Shown piece after piece: positions 8,247 to 16,791 of a stretch of DNA of 64,000 bases. A program made the translations under genes and the position numbers. Source of the stretch: AP-15 sp963703745 (lineage in GTDB: Bacteria; Pseudomonadota; Alphaproteobacteria; ATCC43930; CGMCC-115725); contig CAVPFL010000005.1 in assembly GCA_963703745.1 (NCBI GenBank), forward strand, positions 682,001 to 746,000. The letters are read 5' to 3'. Within the stretch, counting starts at the first letter, position 1, and each line of letters opens with the position of its first letter. Below the pieces are notes generated by a model. That model worked only from the letters and a program-made list of their open reading frames with translations. It did no database searches and was not told where the DNA came from.

Positions 8247-8975
8247 ATGCCTCGAGAAGTCGCAACCGAACTTGCCCCGACCGGCGTGTTACGCGCGGCG
8301 ATCAACATGGGCAACTTCCTGTTGGTTACCGGAAAGACCCCCTCGGGCGATCCCGAGGGTGTGTCGCCGGACATGGCCCGCGAAATCGCTGCGCGTTTGG
8401 GCGTGCCGGTAAAGTATGTGCCCTATGCCCGCCCGGGCGAGATCGCCGACGATGCCGAGAAAGGTCTCTGGGACATCGGCCTGATCGGCGCCGAGCCCCA
8501 GCGCGCCGCGGTGATCAGCTTCACTGCCGCCTATTGCGAGATCGAGGCGACCTATCTCGTGCCGGCGGGTTCTCCGATCCGCAATGTCGCCGAGGTCGAC
8601 CAACCCGGGAAGCGGATCGCGGTAACTGCGCGAAGCGCCTACGGCCTTTGGCTCGAAAACAACGTCAAGAAGGCGCAACTGGTGCAGTTCGACAGCGCCG
8701 ACGCTGCGCTCAAGCAGTTCGACAGCGAGAAGATGGACGCCTATGCCGGGCTGCGCCCAGGCCTGCTGGCGGTCGCGCAGGCGCGACCTGGCTCGCGCAT
8801 CCTCGACGGGCAATTCACCGCCGTGCAACAAGCGGTCGGCACTGCGCGGAAGAACACCGCGGGAGCAGCATTCCTGCGGAACTTTGTCGAGGAAGCGAAG
8901 AAGTCGGGGCTCGTTGCACGGCTGATCGAGCGCCACGGCGTGGTCGGCCGGCTCTCGGTGGCACCCGCGGCCTAG
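8247..8975 (+). CDS. Amino-acid-type solute-binding-fold protein lacking a signal peptide
   Basis: A 242-residue protein of the bacterial extracellular solute-binding family 3 (PF00497). It shows GVLRAAINMGNFLL at the start, GVSPDMAREIAARLGVPVKYV, WDIGLIGAEPQRA, ITFTAAY-like FTAAYCEIEATYLVPAGS, and a C-terminal helix FLRNFVEEAKKSGL. Such proteins normally bind amino acids for an ABC importer. Here the homology starts within ten residues of ATG 8247 and no hydrophobic leader is visible in that or any upstream extension to 8187. No permease or ATPase gene is adjacent. It may act in the cytoplasm as a sensor, or its leader may have been lost. No clear ribosome site precedes the ATG. Confidence 0.75.
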   Translation: MPREVATELAPTGVLRAAINMGNFLLVTGKTPSGDPEGVSPDMAREIAARLGVPVKYVPYARPGEIADDAEKGLWDIGLIGAEPQRAAVISFTAAYCEIEATYLVPAGSPIRNVAEVDQPGKRIAVTARSAYGLWLENNVKKAQLVQFDSADAALKQFDSEKMDAYAGLRPGLLAVAQARPGSRILDGQFTAVQQAVGTARKNTAGAAFLRNFVEEAKKSGLVARLIERHGVVGRLSVAPAA

Positions 8976-8988
8976 GTTGGTGCGCATG

Positions 8989-9089
8989 CCCCTCACCCCA
9001 ACCCTCTCCCCGCAAGCGGGGCGAGGGAGCCCCCTCGCCCTGCGCCAGCGGGGAGAGGGAGGGGCCCGCGCCAGCGGGAGGGTGAGGGG
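8989..9089. repeat. GC-rich intergenic palindromic repeat
   Basis: Outer arms CCCCTCACC (8989 on) and GGTGAGGGG (to 9089) are complementary. Inner segments CCTCTCCCCGC and GCGGGGAGAGG also pair. Elements with CCTCTCCCCGCAAGCGGGG are widespread in alphaproteobacterial intergenic DNA. It lies between the solute-binding and haloacid dehalogenase genes, may form a strong hairpin in RNA, and encodes nothing recognisable. Confidence 0.8.
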
Positions 9090-9132
9090 CGCTGCGGAAT
9101 CATCGGCGGGATCAAGCAGGAGGAATCGAACG

Positions 9133-9846
9133 ATGGCGATATCCGAAGTAAAGGCTCTGACCTTCGACGTATTCGGCACGGTGGTAAACTGGCGGGACAG
9201 CATCGCCCGAGAGGCGAAGGCCTTCCTCGGGCCAAAAGGCTACGACAGGGACTGGCACGCCTTTGCCGACGACTGGAGGGCGCGCTATCAGCCGGCGATG
9301 GCCAAGGTGCGCACCGGCGAACGTCCCTGGGCAAAGCTCGACGACTTGCATCGCGAGAACCTGGTCGAGTTGCTGAAGGAGTTGGAGATAACGGGCCTCA
9401 GTGAGGCCGATATCGGCCATCTCAATCGTGCCTGGCACCGCCTGGACGGATGGCCGGATACGGTCGAAGGCCTGACCCGCCTCAAACGCAAATTCATTCT
9501 CGCGACCCTGTCGAACGGCAATGTCGCGCTGATGGTGAACATGGCCAAGCACGCCGGCCTGCCGTGGGACGCGATCCTCGGTGCGGAAGTCGCGCGTGCC
9601 TACAAGCCGCAGCCCGAGGCTTACGACCGGACCGCGGCGTTTCTCGACCTGAAGCCGGCGCAATGCATGATGGTGGCCGCGCACAATGGCGACCTGGTGG
9701 CCGCCCGCGGTCGCGGCTTCCATACCGCGTTCGTCAGCCGCCCGCTCGAGCACGGCCCCAACAAGACCAGGGACGTCAAGGCCGAGCACGATTTCGACGT
9801 GATCGCCGACAATTTCATCGACCTCGCCGCGAAGCTCGGCTGTTGA
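9133..9846 (+). CDS. Haloacid dehalogenase type II (HAD superfamily)
   Basis: A 237-residue HAD hydrolase. Motif I is LTFDVFGTVVNWR with nucleophile Asp, motif II is LATLSNGN, the motif III lysine lies in ARAYKPQPEAY, and motif IV is MMVAAHNGDL, where HN-D replaces the usual DD. This is the signature of L-2-haloacid dehalogenases, which displace halide from 2-haloalkanoic acids with inversion. Many family members in non-degraders act on other substrates, so the substrate is not certain. ATG 9133 follows AGGAGGAAT (9118-9126). The preceding 150 bp hold the palindromic repeat. Confidence 0.87.
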   Translation: MAISEVKALTFDVFGTVVNWRDSIAREAKAFLGPKGYDRDWHAFADDWRARYQPAMAKVRTGERPWAKLDDLHRENLVELLKELEITGLSEADIGHLNRAWHRLDGWPDTVEGLTRLKRKFILATLSNGNVALMVNMAKHAGLPWDAILGAEVARAYKPQPEAYDRTAAFLDLKPAQCMMVAAHNGDLVAARGRGFHTAFVSRPLEHGPNKTRDVKAEHDFDVIADNFIDLAAKLGC

Positions 9847-9858
9847 CACGAGCGCGTA

Positions 9859-10155
9859 ATGCCGAAACGACGCGCCCTTGCACTCCTCGCCGTCCTCGTC
9901 GCGACGGGTATGCTCCTGGATGACACCGGAGGGGTTCGCGCGCAAGCAACGACGCCGAGCCTGCCCCCCGCGCCGCTACCAACGCCCCGTTTCCCGCAAG
10001 GCTCGCCGGGCGGCTCCGGTAACTACGCCGTGAGCGCCGCCGCGAACGAGCACGGATCCTTTGTTTGGATCGTGGACAACATCCAGCACATCGTCACGCT
10101 GTGCGAAAAGTCGGACACCAAAGATTTCACGTGCACAAAAAAGCCGCTGCCCTGA
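9859..10155 (+). CDS. Small secreted protein of unknown function
   Basis: A 98-residue protein starting 12 bp after the dehalogenase gene. It has a basic N-terminus and a hydrophobic signal segment (ALALLAVLVATGMLLDD) with probable cleavage after VRA, a proline-rich stretch, and a short C-terminal domain SFVWIVDNIQHIVTLC with two cysteines (LCEKSD and FTCTKK) that could form a disulfide. I do not recognise a family. Tight spacing suggests co-transcription with the upstream gene. Confidence 0.65.
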   Translation: MPKRRALALLAVLVATGMLLDDTGGVRAQATTPSLPPAPLPTPRFPQGSPGGSGNYAVSAAANEHGSFVWIVDNIQHIVTLCEKSDTKDFTCTKKPLP

Positions 10156-10177
10156 CACTTCCAGTCGATCTCGGGGT

Positions 10178-10579
10178 CTAGGTCAGCAGATCGGCGCAGC
10201 GCCGCTCGATGATCTCCGGAGACGCGAAGAAATCCTCTCCGAGGTCGAGCAAGGCTGCGGGGCGGTCCGTCACGAAACGGACGCCATGTTGGCAGGCGAT
10301 ATCGGCAAGGCGGCGGGCGACATCCGCCCGACCGGTGAAAACCACACCCTCGATCTTCGAGCGGATCGCTGCCAGCGCGCCGCCGGCGTCGTCGCCGCAA
10401 TCGAGAAGGGTCGAGAAGTGAGCGTCGGGAACCGCTTCACGCGCCGCGGCGACTAACGCTCCGAACCAGCCTGGGCCGACATAACTGCCGGCGCCAGGCG
10501 CGCTGGCGAGCACGACCGACCGGCCGGCCCGCGACGCCGCCATTAGCGCCGCGATCGCCTGGGCGAGCGAATGGACCAC
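10178..10579 (-). CDS. Conserved hypothetical protein downstream of gapA
   Basis: About 133 residues from a GTG at 10577-10579. It begins VHSLAQAIAALMAASRAGRSVVL and continues SAPGAGSYVGPGWFGALVAAA, LDCGDDAGGALAAI, and a C-terminal half EGVVFTGRADVARRLADIA. The alternation of hydrophobic strands and helices looks like a small Rossmann-like fold. It follows gapA by 28 bp on the same strand, so it is probably in the tkt-gapA transcript. The frame stays open upstream into gapA, but that part is out of frame with real sequence. Function unknown. Confidence 0.65.
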   Translation of the reverse strand: MVHSLAQAIAALMAASRAGRSVVLASAPGAGSYVGPGWFGALVAAAREAVPDAHFSTLLDCGDDAGGALAAIRSKIEGVVFTGRADVARRLADIACQHGVRFVTDRPAALLDLGEDFFASPEIIERRCADLLT

Positions 10580-10607
10580 GATGACCGGCTCGCGCAGCGG
10601 GCCGCAG

Positions 10608-11618
10608 TCAGTTGAGCCCACCGAAATACGCGGCAACCTCGACCATGCGGTTGGAAAAACCCCATTCGTTGTCGTACCAGGCGAGGACACGGACAAAACG
10701 CTTGTCGAGCACTTGCGTCTGGGTCAGATCAAAGGTCGCGCTGTGCGGGTCGTGGTTGAAGTCGACCGAGACCGTCGGCGCCTTGTTGATGCCGAGGATA
10801 CCGCGCAGCCGGTTCGAGCGCGCCGCCTCCTCCATCAACGTATTGACTTCGTCGCCTGAGGTCTCGCGCGCCGCGTCGAAAGTCAAGTCGATCAGCGAGA
10901 CGTTGGCGGTCGGCACGCGGATCGCCGTGCCGTCGAGTTTGCCTTTGAGCGCAGGTAAGACCAGGCCGATCGCCCGGGCTGCGCCGGTCGAGGTCGGGAT
11001 CATCGACTGCGCGGCGCCACGCGCGCGGCGGAGGTCATTGTGCAGCGTGTCCTGCAAGCTTTGATCGCCGGTATAGGCATGGATCGTCGTCATGAAGCCG
11101 CGCTCGATACCGACGCCTTGATGCAGCACAAAGGCGACCGGCGCCAGGCAGTTGGTCGTACACGAGCCGTTCGAAATGACCTGATGCTCGGGCTTCAGTT
11201 CCTCCTGGTTGACGCCCATCACGACGGTCATGTCCACGCCATCGGCCGGAGCCGAAACGATGACTTTTTTCGCACCGGCTTCGAGGTGCTTTGCCGCGAC
11301 CTCGCGCTTAGTAAAGATCCCGGTGCATTCGAGCGCCACATCGACCCCGAGCTCGCGCCACGGCAGTTTTGCCGGATCGCGCTCGGCGGTGACGCGGATC
11401 TTGCCGCGGCCGGCATCCATCCAGTTGTCGCCGGTCGTGACCTCCCCGGCGAAGCGGCCGTGCACGCTGTCGTAGCGCAACAGATGCGCATTGGTCTCGA
11501 CCGGGCCGAGATCGTTGATGCCGACGACCTCGAGTTCTCTGGCGGGATGCTCCAAAGCCGCGCGCATGACCAAGCGACCGATGCGGCCAAAGCCGTTGAT
11601 TGCAACCCGTACTGCCAT
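10608..11618 (-). CDS. gap: Glyceraldehyde-3-phosphate dehydrogenase, type I
   Basis: A 336-residue enzyme of glycolysis, gluconeogenesis and the Calvin cycle. It converts glyceraldehyde-3-phosphate to 1,3-bisphosphoglycerate. The N-terminal NAD-binding motif VAINGFGRIGR, the catalytic SNGSCTTNCLAP (Cys153), HAYTGDQ with His180, and WYDNEWGFSNRM near the C-terminus are all intact. ATG 11618 follows GGAGGACAAACC. The frame extends to 11711, but the extension covers the repeat array and is not homologous. It lies downstream of transketolase, a common alphaproteobacterial pairing; pgk and fba are not adjacent here. Confidence 0.96.
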   Translation of the reverse strand: MAVRVAINGFGRIGRLVMRAALEHPARELEVVGINDLGPVETNAHLLRYDSVHGRFAGEVTTGDNWMDAGRGKIRVTAERDPAKLPWRELGVDVALECTGIFTKREVAAKHLEAGAKKVIVSAPADGVDMTVVMGVNQEELKPEHQVISNGSCTTNCLAPVAFVLHQGVGIERGFMTTIHAYTGDQSLQDTLHNDLRRARGAAQSMIPTSTGAARAIGLVLPALKGKLDGTAIRVPTANVSLIDLTFDAARETSGDEVNTLMEEAARSNRLRGILGINKAPTVSVDFNHDPHSATFDLTQTQVLDKRFVRVLAWYDNEWGFSNRMVEVAAYFGGLN

Positions 11619-11631
11619 GGTTTGTCCTCCC

Positions 11632-11684
11632 AAAGCTGTTGGCCGATCTGAGCTCTTGAGCGATCTGAAGCTCTTAGCCGATCT
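11632..11684 (-). repeat. Three tandem 17-18 bp direct repeats in the tkt-gap spacer
   Basis: Read on the minus strand the spacer is AGATCGGCTAAGAGCTTC, then AGATCGCTCAAGAGCTC, then AGATCGGCCAACAGCTTT. The first unit starts at the transketolase stop codon and the last ends about 13 bp before the gap start, next to its ribosome site. The array occupies almost the whole intercistronic region. Confidence 0.85.
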
Positions 11685-13704
11685 ATAGTAGTGAGCGGGC
11701 AGTCTCTGCAACCCTCTCGGGCGTGATGCCGAAATGCGGGTAGAGCGCCTCGCCCGGTGCCGAGGCGCCGAATCCCGTCATGCCGATAAAGGCGCCCCGC
11801 GGCCCGACCCAGCGCTCCCAGCCGAATTCGACGGCGGCCTCGACGGCAATCCGTGGTGCCGAGCCGAGAACTGCGTCCTGGTATTCCTTGGGCGCCTGCT
11901 CGAAAAGCTCCCAGCAAGGCATCGAGACCACAGCGGCGCGAACCCCATCCTCGGCCAGCGCGTGCCGCGCGGCCAGCGCGATCGAGACTTCGGAGCCGGT
12001 GGCGAGCAAGGTGACCTGGCGGCGACCATCGGCTTCGGCGAGCACATAGGCACCGCGCGCCGAGCGGTTCTCAGACTCGGCTGCGCTGCGCAGCAAAGGC
12101 AGTGCCTGGCGAGTCAACGCCAGCAACGAGGGGGCGTCGCGCCGCCGCAACGCCACCGCCCAGCATTCGGCCGTCTCGACCGGGTCGGCCGGGCGGTAAA
12201 CGTATAGCCCCGGCATCGAGCGCAAGGCCGCAAGATGCTCGACCGGCTGATGGGTCGGGCCGTCCTCACCGAGCCCAATCGAGTCGTGGGTCATTACATA
12301 GATGACGCCGGCCCCCATGAAGGCTGAAAGCCGGATCGCCGGGCGTGCATAATCGGAAAAGGTCAGAAACGTCCCCCCATAGGGGATCAAGCCGCGATGC
12401 ACGGCGATGCCGTTCATCGCCGCCGCCATGCCGTGCTCACGCACCCCGTAACGGATGTAATGACCGGAAAAGTCGCCGCGGCGGACGTCCGTTTGGTCCT
12501 TGGCCTTGGTGTTGTTGGACGGTGTCAGGTCGGCCGAGCCGCCGACCAGCTCGGGGACGACCTTGGTCAAGCTATCGAGCACCGTACCGGAGGCCTGACG
12601 CGTTGCGATCTTAGCGTTGGCGCGCCGGAAGTCATCGCACAATTTGGCAATGGCAGCATCGAGACCGGAGGGAAGCTCAGAGCGCTGGCGGCGGAGAAAC
12701 TCCGCGCGGCGTTCGGCAGGAAGCGCTCGCAGCCGCGCCTCCCAAGCGCTGCGCATCGCCGCACCACGGGTGCCTGCGGCGCGCCATTCCGACCGAACGT
12801 CCTCGGGGATCACAAAAGGCGGGTCGCTCCAGCCGAGCCGCTCGCGCGCGCCGGCAATCTCCGCTGCACCTAGCGGTGCGCCGTGTGCGGCGGCGGTACC
12901 GGCCTTAGTCGGCGCGCCGAAGGCAATCGTGGTCCGGCAGGCGATCAAGCTTGGGCGGTCGCTCTGCTGGGCGCGACGGAGGGCATCAGCGACCGCCAAG
13001 TGATCATGTCCGTCGATCCGTTCGACGGCCCAGTCATATCCCCGGAACCGCAACAACGGATCATCTGAAAACGCAAGTTCGGTCGGCCCGTCGATCGACA
13101 CCGAGTTGTCGTCATAGAGCACGATCAGCTTGTCGAGGGCGAGGTGGCCGGCGAGCGAGGCGGCCTCGTGGCCGACACCCTCCATCATATCGCCGTCGCT
13201 GGCGATGACGTAGGTGCGGTGATCGACGATTTCCGCGCCGAATTCGGCGGCGAGCAACCGCTCGGCGATCGCCATGCCGACCGAATTGGCGAGCCCCTGG
13301 CCGAGCGGTCCGGTCGTGGTCTCGATGCCGCTCGCGTGTCCGCGCTCCGGATGGCCGGCGGTGCGGCTGCCGAGCTGACGGAACCGCTTCAGCTCCTCGA
13401 GCGTCATGTCCGGATAGCCGGTCAGGTGCAGCAAGCCATAGAGCAGCATCGACCCGTGACCGGCGGACAACACAAAGCGGTCGCGGTCAGGCCAGTCCGG
13501 CGTCAGCGGGTCAAACCGCAGAAACTGCGTGAACAGCACCGACGCGACATCCGCCATACCCATCGGCATGCCCGGGTGGCCGGATTTGGCCTGTTCCACC
13601 GCATCCATCGCCAGCGCGCGCAGCGCATTGGCCATATGCCGAAGTTTCGGGTCCCGCGGCGGGGGGAGCGGCGGTGCTGTGGCCGGGTTGGAAGTGCTGC
13701 TCAT
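11683..13704 (-). CDS. tkt: Transketolase
   Basis: A 673-residue thiamine-diphosphate enzyme of the pentose phosphate and Calvin pathways that moves two-carbon ketol units between sugar phosphates. Visible motifs include MANALRALAMDAVEQAKSGH with the substrate-binding His, GHGSMLLYGLLHLTGY, GPLGQGLANSVGMA, the TPP-binding region from IASDGDMMEG to YDDNSVSIDG, and VREHGMAAAMNGIA with the catalytic Glu. I chose ATG 13704 (MSSTSNPATA) because homology begins soon after it; the frame stays open to 14106 without homology. The gene probably leads an operon with gap. Confidence 0.95.
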   Translation of the reverse strand: MSSTSNPATAPPLPPPRDPKLRHMANALRALAMDAVEQAKSGHPGMPMGMADVASVLFTQFLRFDPLTPDWPDRDRFVLSAGHGSMLLYGLLHLTGYPDMTLEELKRFRQLGSRTAGHPERGHASGIETTTGPLGQGLANSVGMAIAERLLAAEFGAEIVDHRTYVIASDGDMMEGVGHEAASLAGHLALDKLIVLYDDNSVSIDGPTELAFSDDPLLRFRGYDWAVERIDGHDHLAVADALRRAQQSDRPSLIACRTTIAFGAPTKAGTAAAHGAPLGAAEIAGARERLGWSDPPFVIPEDVRSEWRAAGTRGAAMRSAWEARLRALPAERRAEFLRRQRSELPSGLDAAIAKLCDDFRRANAKIATRQASGTVLDSLTKVVPELVGGSADLTPSNNTKAKDQTDVRRGDFSGHYIRYGVREHGMAAAMNGIAVHRGLIPYGGTFLTFSDYARPAIRLSAFMGAGVIYVMTHDSIGLGEDGPTHQPVEHLAALRSMPGLYVYRPADPVETAECWAVALRRRDAPSLLALTRQALPLLRSAAESENRSARGAYVLAEADGRRQVTLLATGSEVSIALAARHALAEDGVRAAVVSMPCWELFEQAPKEYQDAVLGSAPRIAVEAAVEFGWERWVGPRGAFIGMTGFGASAPGEALYPHFGITPERVAETARSLL

Positions 13705-14686
13705 TGAAGCAGGATAGCTACCCCCGCAGCGAGGGCAAGCGCGATGGAGCGCCGTGCTCACCGCCAGCTGCAACAAAGAGTTGCATCGACGATCGCACGA
13801 TGGTCCAACTACAGCACAATCAACAGCAAACACTACTGTTTTAGTTGTATTAGCCCGAACTCGGGCACTCCGGATCGGTCCTATCTCAAACGCCAACCGG
13901 CCTTTCTCGGGCAGTGCCTCGCTGTTTTCGCTGTTTTTACAGGAAATTATCAGCGTCGGGTTGCTACTTTGCCGCAGAAATCCTCGACCGTGGGCGGCCC
14001 GGCAAACGAAAGAACAGCGGCACGAAAGGCTCCAGTCGGTTGACCAGAATCTAATTATCCTGAATTTGCTAAAATAGCACATAGCATACTTTGTCAAAAT
14101 CGTCAATCAGCGGGATGTGATTCCATCACCATCTGCACACGGCGCGGGAGCCGCGGCGCTGTACATCGGCTCGGAGCAACGCGGCCGTATTCGTTCGCGG
14201 CCGCCTACGCCGCGGCTGCAATCCCTCAGGCTAGGGAGATAGCCGCCAGTATCGACGCAAGCCGGTCCCCGCGTACCACAGACTTCGTAGAAGAAATCTT
14301 TCTGTTAACGTTTGGTCGCTTATCGGCGCCTCTTTCACGAGATTCCTAAAATGCAACACTCGTGAAACAAAGCATAAAATGTCTAAAGTAATATGGTCAG
14401 GTTCTCAAACATAATTGGCTATAGCCAGCTAAGATGGTGGGTCAACCCGTTAGATACTTGGTTACAGACGAGCTAATATCTGTTACAAATAAAAGTCACG
14501 TGAGGGTTGACAGCGCAGTTTTAGCCTGTCTAACGTCGGGGTCCTACCTTCATACCCGGTTCCGTCGGGGGCAACCGGGGCTAAAGCCGATCTGCATTTC
14601 TCGCCCATCCAATATTATTGGCATGGGGACGGCGCGATACTTTTGCGCGCGGTAAGGGGGATGCCCAGCGAGAAGGATCCGATGCA
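13705..14686. other. Gene-free, partly AT-rich region
   Basis: About 980 bp between tkt and the RlpA-like gene with no convincing coding sequence. Open frames at 13744-14043 (+), 14434-14655 (+) and an extension of tkt to 14106 (-) have no recognisable domain and unusual composition. From about 14040 to 14530 the base composition is clearly more AT-rich than the surroundings, with stretches such as TAAAATAGCACATAGCATAC. The tkt promoter should be near 13720-14100. The segment around 13920-13960 (GCTGTTTTTACAGGAAATTA) resembles non-coding remnants seen near integration sites in related bacteria, but I cannot show this. Confidence 0.5.
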
Positions 14687-15274
14687 ATGCAAGCGCGTCG
14701 AACGGTTGGTATCTCCCTCGCATGTTTTGTGACATCCGCCTGCGTGGCAGCTGAGACACCGGAAATCAGCGCATCTCGCGACCCGGGCAATTCCACCGGG
14801 AGCACTCCTTGTGGGGTCGCTCGTGATAGGCTGTCCGCCGACCGGGGGGAGCAACGACGCGCAAATTTCGAGCCCCTGGGAAATGCGTGCGGCGCTGTCC
14901 TAGATCCTTGCTGCCTCGTGCCGGCAGGTAGAAGTAGCCAGTTCGGGAAAGCCGCATGGTACGGTTTCGTAGGCGGCCGGACTGCGAGCGGTGAGATACT
15001 CGACGCCGTCACCGCCACCGCCGCGCATCGCTCGCTTCCGCTGGCCTCTTACGCGAAGGTGACCAACCTCGACAACAGCCGCAGTGTGGTCGTCAAGATC
15101 AATGACCGCGGCCCATACACTCGCGGACGCATTATCGACCTCTCGCCGCATGCTGCCGACGCGCTCGACATGAAGCGTGCCGGGGTGGTGCCCGTCGTCA
15201 TTGAACCCCTGTTGAAGCTGGCGGCTCCGGTGGTCGCGGTGGTGCAAACCTCCAGCGCGGCGGTAGCGCAATAA
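14687..15274 (+). CDS. RlpA-like septal ring lytic transglycosylase (double-psi beta-barrel)
   Basis: A 195-residue exported protein. An N-terminal leader (TVGISLACFVTSACVAAE) may be a signal peptide or a weak lipobox around SAC. Residues from about 85 to 160 form a double-psi beta-barrel: KAAWYGFVGGRTASGEILD, LPLASYAKVTNLDNSRSVVV, then KINDRGPYTRGRIIDLS and HAADALDM. RlpA proteins cleave peptidoglycan strands lacking stem peptides or act in cell separation. No SPOR domain is visible, so targeting may differ from classical RlpA. The long linker between leader and domain is not recognisable. ATG 14687 is preceded by AGAAGGA. Confidence 0.8.
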   Translation: MQARRTVGISLACFVTSACVAAETPEISASRDPGNSTGSTPCGVARDRLSADRGEQRRANFEPLGNACGAVLDPCCLVPAGRSSQFGKAAWYGFVGGRTASGEILDAVTATAAHRSLPLASYAKVTNLDNSRSVVVKINDRGPYTRGRIIDLSPHAADALDMKRAGVVPVVIEPLLKLAAPVVAVVQTSSAAVAQ

Positions 15275-15479
15275 ACTGAGCTGAGCAGCGCGGGAATACT
15301 TGCTGGTTCGGCGACGTAGCGAGCATTCGACGCGCCCAGCGCCATGTTACCGCTCACATCGACCCCGTGAAGCTGAAAAACGTGTTTCGCGAAGGTCCGG
15401 GCCGATCGCCGTAACCTCGCTCATCCTTTCACCAATCCATCATTTCGGCACCGAGATGTCGCTGGGGGCCATCCACCCC

Positions 15480-15683
15480 TCATTCGATGACCTCATCGGC
15501 GCGAGCGAGGACCATTCGCCTGCTGAACAGCCCACCACTGACGACGACCCCATCGGCTCGCAGTTCGCTGAGGGTCGCGAAGGCGGGCTCGATCTCGCTG
15601 TCGCCACTCGCCTTGACGACGTGGAGCTGCACTCCCTTCGCGCGCGTTGCTTGCCGCGCGTCTCTGATGTCGTCGTTGGTGGC
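15480..15683 (-). pseudogene. Remnant of a PF04392-type ABC substrate-binding protein
   Basis: The minus strand reads NDDIRDARQATRAKGVQL, then EIEPAFATLSELRADGVVV, and jumps to LARADEVIE and a stop at 15480-15482. The same segments occur in the intact gene at 59085-60059 as EPIIRDVQEAARAKGVQL, DAAFATLVQLQAGGLVV and LARADEVIE. About 100 residues between the second and third segments are missing, and everything before the first segment is lost after an in-frame TAA. It is therefore a gene remnant with an internal deletion. Confidence 0.8.
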
Positions 15684-15809
15684 TTAGCAGGGCACTTTCC
15701 GACAGGTCGATGTAAGATTCTTGTAAGGTTAAGCGCCCGGTGGCGGGGGGATTGTTTGGCGCAGGTCGCTTCGTTAACCTGTGCTCGGCACATTGGCAAA
15801 GGGGCGGAC

Positions 15810-16769
15810 ATGGCGATCATTGTTGGCACCGGCGATTTCAAATACCGCATCGCCGAGGATTGGGCGAAATTGCCCGACGGCTGGTCCTTCAAGGAGGTCG
15901 GCGCGGTCGGGGTCGACGGCAAAGACAACGTCTATGTGTTCAACCGCGGCGACCACCCAGTCATGGTGTTCGATCGCGAGGGCAATTTCCTGCGCTCATG
16001 GGGAGAAGGCCAGTATCCGCGGGCACACGGCGTCCATATGGGGCCGGATGACTCGATCTACCTGACCGATGACGGCGGCCATTTTGTGCGCAAATGCTCG
16101 CTCGACGGCAAAGTGCTGCTGGAGATCGGCGTTCCTGGCAAGCCCGCGCCCTATATGAGCGGCGAGCCGTTTCATCGTTGCACCCACACGGCATTGTCGC
16201 CGAAAGGCGAGATCTACGTCTCCGACGGCTACGGCAATGCCAAGGTGCACAAATACTCGCCGGACGGCAAATTGCTGATGTCGTGGGGCGGCCCCGGAAC
16301 CAGCCCCGGCGAGTTCAACATTGTGCACAACATCTGCACCGACGCCGATGGCTGGGTCTATGTCGCCGACCGCGAGAACCATCGTGTTCAGGTATTCGAC
16401 GGCAACGGCAAATACGAGACGCAGTGGAACAATCTGCATCGTCCGTGCGGTCTCTACATGGACTATACCCGTCAGCCGGTTTGCTATATCGGCGAGCTCG
16501 GACCGGTGCAGCCGGTCAACCGCAACAGCCCGAACCTGGGCCCTCGGGTCAGCATTGTCGACCATCAGGGAAAGCTGTTGTCGCGCTTCGGCGACCTGCA
16601 CGCCGGCACGGCGCCGACCGCGTTCCTCGGTCCGCACGGGCTGAGCGTCGACTCGCGCGGCGATCTTTATGTTGGCGAGGTCTCGTGGACCCAGTGGCCG
16701 CAATTCTACCCGGACACGCCGCGGCCCGCTTACATCCGCTCATTGCAGAAATACGAGCGGGTGCATTAA
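15810..16769 (+). CDS. NHL-repeat beta-propeller protein (first of tandem pair)
   Basis: A 319-residue protein made of NHL repeats that should fold into a six-blade propeller, for example VGVDGKDNVYVFNRGDHPV, DDSIYLTDDGGHFVRKCS, GEIYVSDGYGNAKVHKYSPD and WVYVADRENHRVQVFDGNG. It resembles bacterial relatives of the peptidyl-hydroxyglycine amidating lyase, but no substrate is proven. There is no signal peptide, so it is probably cytoplasmic. ATG 15810 is chosen because homology with its tandem neighbour starts there (MAIIVGTGDFKYRI and MADIVGNGDFRYRI); the open extension back to 15300 overlaps a pseudogene. The neighbour starts 22 bp downstream. Confidence 0.85.
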   Translation: MAIIVGTGDFKYRIAEDWAKLPDGWSFKEVGAVGVDGKDNVYVFNRGDHPVMVFDREGNFLRSWGEGQYPRAHGVHMGPDDSIYLTDDGGHFVRKCSLDGKVLLEIGVPGKPAPYMSGEPFHRCTHTALSPKGEIYVSDGYGNAKVHKYSPDGKLLMSWGGPGTSPGEFNIVHNICTDADGWVYVADRENHRVQVFDGNGKYETQWNNLHRPCGLYMDYTRQPVCYIGELGPVQPVNRNSPNLGPRVSIVDHQGKLLSRFGDLHAGTAPTAFLGPHGLSVDSRGDLYVGEVSWTQWPQFYPDTPRPAYIRSLQKYERVH

Positions 16770-16791
16770 TCGCATCGAGGGAGAAACGGGA

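Noticed and set aside
13744..14043. Plus-strand frame of 99 codons
   Set aside because: No recognisable family, no ribosome site, and atypical base composition in a region without other genes.
13705..14106. N-terminal extension of transketolase
   Set aside because: The frame is open but the added sequence is unrelated to transketolases and lies in non-coding DNA.
14434..14655. Plus-strand frame of 73 codons
   Set aside because: No domain, no ribosome site and no coding-like composition.
15300..15809. N-terminal extension of the first NHL protein
   Set aside because: The extension crosses the ABC substrate-binding relic on the other strand, and homology with the tandem paralogue starts only at 15810.
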